A stretch of 64,000 bases of DNA from Bisbaumannia pacifica (lineage in GTDB: Bacteria; Pseudomonadota; Gammaproteobacteria; Pseudomonadales; Halomonadaceae). Below the pieces are notes generated by a model, which saw only the letters and a program-made list of their open reading frames with translations, was not told the origin of the DNA and searched no databases. The position numbers and the translations under genes were made by a program. The DNA lies in the NCBI RefSeq assembly GCF_007989625.1, contig NZ_BJUK01000008.1, positions 54,412-118,411 of the forward strand. Direction: 5' to 3'. Positions 54,571 through 62,480 of the stretch are shown here, one piece after another (within the stretch, counting starts at the first letter, position 1; every line of letters starts with the position of its first letter).

Positions 54571-55760
54571 GAGGCGTCGGCGAGGGGCTCGGCGGGGATC
54601 ACCAGGCCGGCCTCGACCAGCCCCGCCAGCAGGGCGTGCAGGTCGCGGGCCAGCGTCGTGCGGGGGCGGTCGAAGTGCTCCGCCAGGCAGTCGGCGAGTG
54701 CGTCGAGGGAAAGCGCCTCCTCGGCCAGCAGCGCCCAGACGGCGTGGCCGCTGGCGTTGAGGCGATGGATGCCGCCGCTGGGGCCATGGATCAGGAAGAG
54801 CTCGTCGCCCAGTGGATAGGCATGGACCCGTGGCGCAGGGCGCCAACGGTGGCTCGGCACCAGGGGGCCCCCGCGGCTCGCGACCATCCGCCCCGCCTCA
54901 CGCGCCGGGACCTCCACGCCGGCTCGCAGGACACGGGCCAGCTCGCGGGCCGCGGCCAGGGGCTCGGCATAACGCAGCAGCAGGCAGGGCAGGCGTTCCA
55001 TCAGCGGCAGCAACCGGGGCATCAGGGCCGCGTCGTCGCGCTCGTCGGCAAAGTTCTGGCGCAGTAACTGGGCCAGCCCCTCCCCCGGGGAGAGCCGCAC
55101 CACCTCGGCGGCAGCGAGGCCGGCGTCGCGCTCCAGCAGGACGATGGCCGCCAGCGGGCGGGTCTCGCCATGGGCAGCGAGACGAGAGGGCCGCAGGAAG
55201 CGATAGCGGCAGTCCCCGGGGCCGGCATGGCGATGGAAGTAGGCCAGCAGCTCCGGGGCCAGGCCCTCGGGTAGGGGCAGGCGCAGCCGCGGCGCGATGC
55301 CCAGCGCCATGCCCTCGCCGGTGGGCGTCAGGCCCAGGACATCGTCGCCGAAGAGCCGATACCCCGCCGCGGCGAAGGCCAGGCTCAGGGTGCTCTTGCC
55401 GGCCCGGTGGGCCTCGGGAAAGATCGCCAGCCGCCCATCGATCTCCACGCTGGCGCAGTGCAGGCCGAGCAGGTCCTGGTTGCGGTCGGCAGCCAGGACC
55501 TCGCCGGCCAGGTCGGCGATCAGACTGGAGGCCGCCGCCGTGGCCGTGGGCAGGTCGAGTCCCCCGGGCAGCGCCGGGGCGTACTGGCGATAACCGGCAC
55601 CGCAACGATAGAGGCGAATGGCCGGGGCACCGCCTCGGGCCGGGCAGACGCTGGGGGTCCAGCCGGGCAGGGTCGCCACCAGCGTGCGGGTCACCTCGGG
55701 GGCATCCACCAGGCGCAGGCAGCGTCCCAGGCCGGGCAACGAGAGATCCAGGGCCGCCAT
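54567..55760 (-). CDS. HprK-like kinase fused to a PqqD/RRE domain
   Basis: A 397-residue fusion. Residues about 95-300 resemble the HPr kinase fold used by HPr-rel-A type proteins: LLGLHCASVEIDGRLAIF, a P-loop ending AGKSTL (Lys122), and YRLFGDDVLGL with Asp139-Asp140. Residues about 310-390 match a PqqD-like RiPP recognition element: LFLIHGPSGGIHRLNASGHAVWALL, then DALADCLAEHFDRP and LVEAGLV. HprK-like kinases phosphorylate serine, including in lasso-peptide precursors, and PqqD domains bind leader peptides. Its ATG overlaps the stop of the secreted Ser-Arg-Pro protein by one base (TAATG), so that protein is the natural candidate substrate. Inference only. Confidence 0.82.
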   Translation of the reverse strand: MAALDLSLPGLGRCLRLVDAPEVTRTLVATLPGWTPSVCPARGGAPAIRLYRCGAGYRQYAPALPGGLDLPTATAAASSLIADLAGEVLAADRNQDLLGLHCASVEIDGRLAIFPEAHRAGKSTLSLAFAAAGYRLFGDDVLGLTPTGEGMALGIAPRLRLPLPEGLAPELLAYFHRHAGPGDCRYRFLRPSRLAAHGETRPLAAIVLLERDAGLAAAEVVRLSPGEGLAQLLRQNFADERDDAALMPRLLPLMERLPCLLLRYAEPLAAARELARVLRAGVEVPAREAGRMVASRGGPLVPSHRWRPAPRVHAYPLGDELFLIHGPSGGIHRLNASGHAVWALLAEEALSLDALADCLAEHFDRPRTTLARDLHALLAGLVEAGLVIPAEPLADAS

Positions 55761-56137
55761 TACCAGCGTTCCGGCGGGTCGAAGATCAGGTCCTCCACCA
55801 GCCGTACCGGGTCATCCCGGTAATCCTCGACCCGCCGATAGACATGCCGGTCATAGCGTTCGTGGCGGCCCCAGTAGCGACGATCCGTAGGGTGGCGGCG
55901 ATGGCCGTGATAGCGACTGGGCCGACTGCGGCTGGGGCGCGAGTAGCTGGGACGGCTGCGACTGGGGCGCGAGCGGCGGTCACCATGCCCGTCCCAGGCC
56001 TGGGCCTGGGCCTGGCCGAGGCTGAACAGGGTCGGCGCCACATAGGCGCCGGCGAGTCCCAGGCCCAGGGAGGCCAGCAGCTTGCGGCGCTGGCGCTTGG
56101 CCGTATCGCCGGGAGTGGTGGGATCTGGGGCCGTCAT
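55760..56137 (-). CDS. Small secreted protein with Ser-Arg-Pro repeats (candidate modified peptide)
   Basis: A 125-residue protein with a twin-arginine-like signal: RQRRKLLASLGLGLAGAYVAP at residues 15-35, cleavable near AQAQA (47). The mature part holds an RPSRS/RPSYS repeat (residues 54-75), then an Arg/Tyr/His-rich part and an acidic end LVEDLIFDPPERW. Nucleotide sequence is repetitive too (about 55910-55980). It is translationally coupled to the HprK-PqqD gene. I do not recognise the family; its serine-rich core and pairing with a kinase/RRE fusion suggest a modified secreted peptide. Start chosen at MTAPDPTTPG; an ATG ten codons earlier is possible. Confidence 0.75.
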   Translation of the reverse strand: MTAPDPTTPGDTAKRQRRKLLASLGLGLAGAYVAPTLFSLGQAQAQAWDGHGDRRSRPSRSRPSYSRPSRSRPSRYHGHRRHPTDRRYWGRHERYDRHVYRRVEDYRDDPVRLVEDLIFDPPERW

Positions 56138-56261
56138 AGGGGGGCGTCCTCCAAGGTTATCGAACATTGTTCAGATTAGCCCTGGCCCGCCCGGCCCCTC
56201 CAGCCGTTCGCCAGTGTTGTCGATTTGTTCCTCGCGCTGTTGCCTCCCGGCGACAAACCCA

Positions 56262-57710
56262 CTAGACCGCCTGGGCGTCGAGGCTCTCGGGCGCGAGCAC
56301 GGCCTCCCCCTGCCCCAGCACCAGGCGCCGGTCGCAGAGCCGTTCGATCAGCGCCGGGTCGTGGCTGACCAGCATCACCGCGCAGTGACGCTCCCGGGCC
56401 AGCTCCACCAGCAGCGCCAGGGTATCGCGCTGGGTGATGGGGTCGAGGCGCGAGGTGGGTTCGTCGGCGAACAGGAAACGCGGCTCCATCAGCAACACCC
56501 GCAGGATGGCGAAGCGCTGCAGCTCGCCGCCGGAGATCTCGCCGGGACGACGCGCCAATAGCTCCCGATCCAGCCCCAGCCGCGTCATCAGCGGGGCGAT
56601 GGCGGTGCGATCCAGGCGGTGGCGGCGCACCAGGTCATCCAACAGTCGGGCCAGGGACCAGTGGGGTGAGAAGGCCGCTGGCGGGTCCTGGTAGAGCTTC
56701 TGGAAGGCCAAGCGGTGGCCCGCGGCGCGCTTGACCTCCCCCGCATCCGTCCCGGTCAGGCCCAGCAGCAGGTCGCCCAGGGTGCTCTTGCCGCAGCCCG
56801 AGGGCCCCACCACGCCGACGATCTCGCCGGGCCTCAGGCTCAGCGCCAGGTCGCGGAACAGCGCGCGGCCGCCACGCCATTTGGCTAGCCCCCGGGCCTC
56901 GACGACGGGCTCTCCACACGTGGCCGGGGGCGGCGGCGGGGCCGGCCAACGGCTCGGCTCCGCCTCCAGCAGGCGCTTGGCATAGTCGCTGCGCGGCGCG
57001 CTCAGCAGCCGCTCGGCGGGGCCTCGCTCCACCACCCGGCCCCGGCGCAGGAGGATCACCTCGCCGCCCAGGCGCCGGGCCACCTCGATATCGTGGGTGA
57101 TGGTCAGCAGGGCCCCGCCCCGCTGCGGAGTGGCGGCCAGCAGCCGCACCACGGCATCGCGACGCGGCGCGTCGAGCCCCTTGGTGGGCTCATCGGCGAT
57201 CACCAGGGGCGCGCCGCCGGCGCTGGCCGCGGCGAAGGCGACTCGCTGGGCCATGCCCCCGGAGAGTTCGCCGGGCAAGCTGCCCTCGGCGTCGGCCAGG
57301 CCCAGGCCCAGGCCGACCAGATCGCGCCGGGCCGCCTCCCGGGCCCGGCGGCGCCCCAGGCCGCGCAAGTATCGGTGACTCTCGGCCACCTGGGCGCCGG
57401 AGGCCATGGTCGGGTCCAGGGCGTGCCAGGGCTCCTGGGGCAGCAGTGCCAGGCGCCGCCCCCAGAGGGCGCGGCGCGTGGCGCCCTCGGCGGCGGCATA
57501 GGCCTGTCCCTCGATCGTCAGCTCGCCGCTGGCGGCGAGGCCGCTTGGCAGGGTGCCCATAATGGCCTGGGCGATCAGGCTCTTGCCGGAGCCGGTCTCG
57601 CCGAGCAGGGTCAGGCGACCGCCACGGGCCAGGGAGAAATCGACGGGGGCGATGCTCACGCCCTCGCCGTGGACGCCGAGGGCGTGCCCCTCTAGCAATA
57701 TCTCGCTCAT
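56262..57710 (-). CDS. Peptide/nickel-type ABC transporter ATPase, DppD-DppF fusion
   Basis: A 482-residue protein with two ABC domains in one chain. First: Walker A LLGETGSGKSLI (about residue 40), signature LSGGMAQRVAFA, Walker B LVIADEPTKGLDA. Second: GPSGCGKSTLGD (about 300), SGGELQRFAILRVLL, FLFADEPTSRLDP. This is the DppDF/OppDF pair joined by a Pro-rich linker (PAPPPPPATCGEP). It energises import by the two permeases encoded upstream. ATG overlaps the second permease stop (ATGA). Ends the operon. Confidence 0.93.
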   Translation of the reverse strand: MSEILLEGHALGVHGEGVSIAPVDFSLARGGRLTLLGETGSGKSLIAQAIMGTLPSGLAASGELTIEGQAYAAAEGATRRALWGRRLALLPQEPWHALDPTMASGAQVAESHRYLRGLGRRRAREAARRDLVGLGLGLADAEGSLPGELSGGMAQRVAFAAASAGGAPLVIADEPTKGLDAPRRDAVVRLLAATPQRGGALLTITHDIEVARRLGGEVILLRRGRVVERGPAERLLSAPRSDYAKRLLEAEPSRWPAPPPPPATCGEPVVEARGLAKWRGGRALFRDLALSLRPGEIVGVVGPSGCGKSTLGDLLLGLTGTDAGEVKRAAGHRLAFQKLYQDPPAAFSPHWSLARLLDDLVRRHRLDRTAIAPLMTRLGLDRELLARRPGEISGGELQRFAILRVLLMEPRFLFADEPTSRLDPITQRDTLALLVELARERHCAVMLVSHDPALIERLCDRRLVLGQGEAVLAPESLDAQAV

Positions 57711-58537
57711 TTCGTCTCCTTTGCCGCCAGCAGATTCAGGCTCAGCACCAGCAGGCAGAGCGCCAGGATCGGCTGGGCCATGGCCCAGGGGGCCTCGTGG
57801 TAGTAAGGCAGCAGCTCGGTCATCATCAGCCCCAGCTCGGCGGTGGGCGGACGCAGGCCGACGCTGACGAAGCCCAGAGCGGCCATGGCCAGGATGGCGC
57901 TGGCGGCACCGAAGGCGGCCAGGGTCAATACCTGGGGAGCCAGCTCCGGCCACAGGTGGCGGCGGAACAGGTAGCCGGGGCCGAAGCCCAGCAGGCGGCT
58001 GGCCTCCAACTGGGGCGAGGCCACCAGCACCCGGGTGCGGGCGCGCACCACCCGGAAGTACTCGATCCACAGCACCAGGGCGATGCCCACGTAGAGGGCC
58101 CAGAAGTTACCGGGGGCGATGGCCGCCAGCAGCAGCACCAGCAAGAGCCCCGGCAGCGCCAGGCAGGCGTCGGCGAGGCCGCCCAGCACCCGGTCGCCCC
58201 AGCCGCCCCGCCAGCCGGCGATCACCCCCAGCAGGATCCCCGGCACGGCGGCGCTGACCACGCTGAGCAGCGCCATGTCCAGCGACAGGCGCAGGGCCGC
58301 GGCGGTACGCGCCAGCATATCGCGACCCAGATGATCGGTCCCCAGGGGTGCGGCCAGCGTCGGCGACTCGAGGATGCGGGTGAGCTGCTGGCGGGCCGGG
58401 TCGGCGTCATGCAGCCAGGGCGTCAGCCAGGCCACGGCCAGCAGCAGCCCCAGCAGGACGAGCCCCAGGCGCCGGCGTGTCGAGAGGCGGCGCCACCCAT
58501 CGGCCGGGGCGGCGCCCAAGGCAAGGGAAAGCTTCAT
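57707..58537 (-). CDS. Peptide/nickel-type ABC transporter permease 2 (DppC-like)
   Basis: A 276-residue inner-membrane permease with about six helices. N-terminal start MKLSLALGAAPADGWRRL, then LESPTLAAPLGTDHLGRDMLARTAAALRLSL, the DppC hallmark, and the EAA-type loop LEASRLLGFGPGYLFRRHLWPEL. Overlaps both neighbours by four bases, so the operon is translationally coupled throughout. Confidence 0.92.
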   Translation of the reverse strand: MKLSLALGAAPADGWRRLSTRRRLGLVLLGLLLAVAWLTPWLHDADPARQQLTRILESPTLAAPLGTDHLGRDMLARTAAALRLSLDMALLSVVSAAVPGILLGVIAGWRGGWGDRVLGGLADACLALPGLLLVLLLAAIAPGNFWALYVGIALVLWIEYFRVVRARTRVLVASPQLEASRLLGFGPGYLFRRHLWPELAPQVLTLAAFGAASAILAMAALGFVSVGLRPPTAELGLMMTELLPYYHEAPWAMAQPILALCLLVLSLNLLAAKETK

Positions 58538-59529
58538 GGCTGACGCCTCCTGGGATCGAGCCCGTGGCAGAACAGGTCCACCCCGGTATTGAGGGCCACG
58601 AACAGCAGCCCCATCAGCAGGGCGGTGCCCTGAATCATCGGCAGGTCCCGGGCGACGATGGCATGCACCAGGGCATGGCCGATGCCGGGCCAGGCGAACA
58701 GGGTCTCCACCACCACCACGCCCTCGATCAGGGTGACGAACTGCACGCCCAGGTAGGCGACGATGGGCAGGGCGACATTGCGCAGGCCGTGGCGCAGGAA
58801 GCTGAGCCGCTCGCCCAACCCCTTGGTGCGCGAGAAGGCGTAATAGGCGGAGCCGGAGACCTCGACCATGGCATGGCGCGCCACCCGGCTGGAGACCGCG
58901 GCCAGCGCCAGGGCCAGGGTCAGCGCCGGCAGCACGAAGTGGGCACTCCGACCGTGACCGGCGGCGGGCAGCCAGCCCAGGCTCACCGAGAAGAGCAGGA
59001 TCAGCAGCAACCCCAGGGCGAAGGGCGGCAGCGCCCGCAGTAGGCTGGCCACGGCCTCGCTGACCCGGTCCAGGGCACCGCCGGGGCGCAGCCCCGCCGC
59101 CAGGCCCAGCGGCGGGCCCAGCAGCAGCGAGAGCAGCAGTGCCACCGCGGCCAGGCCCAGGGAGTGGCCGAGCAGGTGTCCCAGCTCCTCGATCACCGGG
59201 GCACCGCTGACCAGGGAGCGCCCCAGGTCGAGGCGCAGCAGGTCTCCCAGCCAGCTCAGGTAAGCCAGCAGCGCCGGCTGATCCAGGGCCAGCTCGGTGC
59301 GCACCGCCTCGGCGGCGGCGCCGTCGACCATGTCATGACCGTAGCGGCCGGCGGCGATGCGGTAGGCCATGTCGCCGGGCAGGGTGCGGGTCAGCACGAA
59401 GGTCAGGGTGCCCACCAGCCAGGCCACCAGGCCGGCTTGCAGCAATCGCGGCAGCAGCACCCGACCCAGGCCAGCGCCCAGGGCCGGGAAGCGCCGAGAA
59501 CCAAAGCGCCGGGCGTTTATTGCGTCCAC
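58534..59529 (-). CDS. Peptide/nickel-type ABC transporter permease 1 (DppB-like)
   Basis: A 331-residue permease. The N-terminal LVAWLVGTLTFVLTRTLPGDMAYRIA is the DppB/NikB signature, followed by LDLGRSLVSGAPVIEELGHLL and a C-terminal EAA-type loop FSRTKGLGERLSFLRHGLRNVALPIVAYLG. The first ATG lies 13 bases inside the end of the binding-protein gene. Forms the translocation pore with permease 2. Confidence 0.92.
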   Translation of the reverse strand: MDAINARRFGSRRFPALGAGLGRVLLPRLLQAGLVAWLVGTLTFVLTRTLPGDMAYRIAAGRYGHDMVDGAAAEAVRTELALDQPALLAYLSWLGDLLRLDLGRSLVSGAPVIEELGHLLGHSLGLAAVALLLSLLLGPPLGLAAGLRPGGALDRVSEAVASLLRALPPFALGLLLILLFSVSLGWLPAAGHGRSAHFVLPALTLALALAAVSSRVARHAMVEVSGSAYYAFSRTKGLGERLSFLRHGLRNVALPIVAYLGVQFVTLIEGVVVVETLFAWPGIGHALVHAIVARDLPMIQGTALLMGLLFVALNTGVDLFCHGLDPRRRQP

Positions 59530-61055
59530 GTGAGCGCCTCCAGGCGATAGCTGCGTTCCAGCGGATCGATGGAGAAGCCCTCCAGCTCGGCATTGACCGC
59601 GGCGGTCTGCTGATACCAGGCCACCGGAATCACCGGCATGGCCCGATTCAGCCGCGCGGCGACGCGGCCGGCCAACTCCTCACCCAGCTCGGGATCGGCG
59701 TCCTGGCGCAGGGTATCGAGCCAGGCGCTGACCTCGGCATCCGACCAGTGCATGGCGCCCCAGTCGCCGCCGGGCTGCGCCGGGTCGCCACCGAAGTCCT
59801 CCAGCACCGTGCCCAGGGGGTCGGGCACCAGGCCATAGTTGCGCGCCGCCAGGCCCAGCTCCAGGCTACCGTCCCGGTGCCCGGAGGGGATGGCGCTGGC
59901 GTTGCTCACCGCCACCTCCAGGTCGATGCCCAGCTCGCGCCACTGATCCTGCAGGGCGGTGGCCACCAGCGGCAGCTCGGGACGGTCGGCGAAGGTGGTC
60001 AGGGTCAGGCGGAAGGGGGTGCCGTCACGCTCGAGGACGCCCCGATCATTGGCCTGCCAGCCCAGGGCCTCGAGCGACGCCCGGGCCGAGGTCGGGTCGC
60101 CGCCGGCCTCGCCATCCAGCCCCAGGTGCCAGGGCCCCAGGCTCGCCGGAAAGAGCTCCGGGGCGGCGGCCTCGGGGTCGCGCAGCAGGCCGGCGGCGAT
60201 GCCGCGGCGATCGATGGCCTGGCTCAGCGCGCGGCGCGCCGCTTCCTCGGCCAGGAAGGGGTGACCGGCATTGACCTTGAGCACGATGGTGCGCGGTAGC
60301 GGCTCGGCGTGCAGCGCCAGGCCCTCATCACGGGCCAGGCGGCCGCGGCTGGCGGGGTCCAGGGTAAAGACGATATCGGCGTCGCCGCTCTCGGCCATCA
60401 GGGCACGGGTCTCGCCACGCCCCACCGCCAGGTAGCTGACCGCCTCGATGGCCGGCGCCGCGTCCCAGTAGTCGGCGAAGCGCTCGGCACTGAGGCGCTG
60501 GGGCGGCGCCAGCTCGGTGAGACGATAGGGCCCGGTGGCGATCATCGCCTCCACCCGACCACCGTCGGCATAGGCGGCGGGGGCCAGGATCTGGGTGGTG
60601 GAGTGGGTGAGCAGCGCCGGCAGCGGCGCGAAGGGCGCCTCCAGGCTGATCACCACGGCATCGCCATCGACCTCGATGGCGGTGATCGGCGCCGAGTCGA
60701 GCATCCCCGGCTTGGCCCAGGCATGGCGCAGGCTGTCGGCCGCCGCCTCGGCGGTCAGCGGCGTGCCGTCATGGAAGACCACCCCATCGCGCAGCTCGAA
60801 GCGCCAGCTCAGGCCCGCCCCATCGACCACCCAGTCGCTGGCCAGCCCCGGGGTCAGGCGTCCCTCGGCGTCCACCTCGACCAGGGTCTCGGCGATGCCC
60901 ATGCGGCCGAAGATATAACCGGAAGTGGCGGGGTCGCTGCCGGTGATTTCCCAGGGGGCGACCACCGCCAGGGGGCGCGACTCGGCCAGCAGCGGCGGGG
61001 AGATCAGGGTGGTGGCCAGGGCCAGGCCGGCGAGCAGGCGTCGTGGGGAAGGCAT
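59517..61055 (-). CDS. Nickel/peptide-type ABC transporter substrate-binding protein
   Basis: A 512-residue periplasmic protein of SBP family 5. Signal peptide MPSPRRLLAGLALATTLIS, cleaved near LLAES. Mature part: VVAPWEITGSDPATSGYIFGRMGIAETLVEVDAEGRLTPGLASDW, LRDGVVFHDGTPLTAEAAADSL, VLKVNAGHPFLAEEAARRALSQAIDR. The opening resembles the NikA/CntA side of the family (nickel or metallophore uptake) more than the oligopeptide one, but this is a weak clue. First gene of a four-gene operon (SBP, two permeases, fused ATPase). The upstream region 61056-61264 is AT-rich near 61095-61120. Confidence 0.88.
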   Translation of the reverse strand: MPSPRRLLAGLALATTLISPPLLAESRPLAVVAPWEITGSDPATSGYIFGRMGIAETLVEVDAEGRLTPGLASDWVVDGAGLSWRFELRDGVVFHDGTPLTAEAAADSLRHAWAKPGMLDSAPITAIEVDGDAVVISLEAPFAPLPALLTHSTTQILAPAAYADGGRVEAMIATGPYRLTELAPPQRLSAERFADYWDAAPAIEAVSYLAVGRGETRALMAESGDADIVFTLDPASRGRLARDEGLALHAEPLPRTIVLKVNAGHPFLAEEAARRALSQAIDRRGIAAGLLRDPEAAAPELFPASLGPWHLGLDGEAGGDPTSARASLEALGWQANDRGVLERDGTPFRLTLTTFADRPELPLVATALQDQWRELGIDLEVAVSNASAIPSGHRDGSLELGLAARNYGLVPDPLGTVLEDFGGDPAQPGGDWGAMHWSDAEVSAWLDTLRQDADPELGEELAGRVAARLNRAMPVIPVAWYQQTAAVNAELEGFSIDPLERSYRLEALTWTQ

Positions 61056-61264
61056 CAAACGGGGCTCCTTGGCAGGGGATTCGGCAGAATACGCCGCAAA
61101 AAGATACCTTATAACATAACGCAAAGATGCCGAGAACAGTTCTCGACTGGCCATCCGGCGAGATGACGCCCTTAAATATCGGAGTGTCGCGAGTCGTGAG
61201 GCAAAGAGTGGCTCGGCGAGAGAACGCCAGGACGTCGAAGGACGGCCCCGGGCACGCCGGTGAT
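61056..61264 (-). promoter_or_regulatory. Promoter region of the nickel/peptide-type importer
   Basis: In minus sense it carries GTTATGTTATAAGGTATC around 61098-61118, with TATAAG as a possible -10. A Zur- or NikR-like site was looked for; the symmetry is too poor to call one. Confidence 0.35.
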
Positions 61265-61783
61265 TCAGCGCCGGGGCGGCGAGAGGATCATCTCCTCGCC
61301 ACGAATCTGGATATCGAAGTGGTTGAGGAAGCTCATGCCCAGCAGGGCCAGGTCGGGGCTCATGCCGGGATTGATGGCGCCGCGTACCTGGCGGGCGCTG
61401 AGCCCGCCCAGGGCCACCTCGTCGAGAGTGGTCAGGTAGCCCCGGCTGCGACCGCTGGCGGTCTGGAACCAGGCGGAGGCGCCCACCGCCAGCCCCAGGC
61501 GCTCGGCCAGCTCCTCGGACAGGGCCACGTAGCTGGCGCCGGTGTCGATCATGAACTCCACCGGCTCGCCATTGATGCGCCCGGTGGCCACGAAGTGGCC
61601 GCCGGCATTGCGCTTGAGGCGCACCGGCTCGCCGCCGTCGCTGACCTGCACCAGGTGGGTATTGGGATTGCGGCGCTCCTCCAGGTACAGATGAAACCAC
61701 CAGCTCCCGCTGCCGATCAGCAGCGCCCAGAACAGCAGCATCATGCCCAGACCGAAGCGCCGGGCGGCCCTGTCGTCTCGCAT
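61265..61783 (-). CDS. Membrane-anchored retropepsin-like aspartic protease
   Basis: A 172-residue protein. One N-terminal helix (about residues 12-30, MLLFWALLIGSGSWWFHLY) anchors it in the inner membrane; the rest is a single retropepsin domain of the clan AA family. The catalytic motif is FMIDTGASYVAL and the second hallmark LLGMSFLNHFDIQI. Such proteins act as dimers; their substrates in gammaproteobacteria are not known. Start MRDDRAARRF chosen after AAGGAGAGGCGA. Confidence 0.9.
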   Translation of the reverse strand: MRDDRAARRFGLGMMLLFWALLIGSGSWWFHLYLEERRNPNTHLVQVSDGGEPVRLKRNAGGHFVATGRINGEPVEFMIDTGASYVALSEELAERLGLAVGASAWFQTASGRSRGYLTTLDEVALGGLSARQVRGAINPGMSPDLALLGMSFLNHFDIQIRGEEMILSPPRR

Positions 61784-61856
61784 TCGCCTCTCCTTGCTTC
61801 GGCGGAGGCCCCGCCCCATGCTGGGAGGGTTACCGACCCCGTACCGCGAGAATCCC

Positions 61857-62471
61857 ATGAATTCCTCACCACTGCACGCCGAGCAGCTCTCCGCCGGCAC
61901 CCTCTATCGCCTCTTCTCCGGCGCCGTCGCGCCACGCCCCATTGCCTGGGTGTCCAGCATCAATGCCCAGGGCCAGGCCAACCTGGCGCCCTTCTCCTTC
62001 TTCAACGTGGCCAGCGTCGATCCGCCGGTGCTGGCCTTCTCGCCGCTGCTCAATGGTCAGGGCGAAGCCAAGGACACCACCCGCAACCTGGCGGCCGGCG
62101 CCGAATGCATCATCCATATCGGTGGCGAGCCCCTGGCCGGGGCCCTCAATGCCACCAGCGCCCCACTGCACTATGGCGAAGACGAGTTCACCCACGCGGG
62201 GCTGACCAAGGCGCCCCTGGGGGAGCTGAAGGTGCCGCGCATCGCCGAGGCCCGCGTGGCCTTCGGCTGCCGGGTGCGCGAGGTAATTTCCTTCGGCGAC
62301 CGGCCCCTGGCCGGCAACCTGGTGCTCGCCGAGGTGGTGGTGATCCACGCCGACGAACGAGTCTGGGATGGCCGCCATGTGCACCTGGAGGCATTGCAGC
62401 CCATCGGCCGCCTGGCCGGCTCCGATTTCGTACGCTGCAGCGACCGCTTTGCCCTGGAACGGCCCACCTGA
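61857..62471 (+). CDS. Flavin reductase-family protein (FMN-binding split barrel)
   Basis: A 204-residue flavoprotein. Seen: LYRLFSGAVAPRPIAWVSSINAQGQANLAPFSFFNVASVDPPVLAFS, the FMN-binding opening of the flavin-reductase-like/DIM6-NTAB family, and HVHLEALQPIGRLAGSDFVR. Such proteins bind FMN and may reduce it or act in oxidative metabolism; substrate unknown. Start at the ATG of MNSSPLHAEQL; the frame is open further upstream without ribosome site. Divergent from the retropepsin gene, convergent with the MFS gene. Confidence 0.9.
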   Translation: MNSSPLHAEQLSAGTLYRLFSGAVAPRPIAWVSSINAQGQANLAPFSFFNVASVDPPVLAFSPLLNGQGEAKDTTRNLAAGAECIIHIGGEPLAGALNATSAPLHYGEDEFTHAGLTKAPLGELKVPRIAEARVAFGCRVREVISFGDRPLAGNLVLAEVVVIHADERVWDGRHVHLEALQPIGRLAGSDFVRCSDRFALERPT

Positions 62472-62480
62472 GCCCCCGCC

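Noticed and set aside
61095..61120. Zur box before the importer operon
   Set aside because: TGTTATAA resembles a half-site but the other half does not match; symmetry is too poor.
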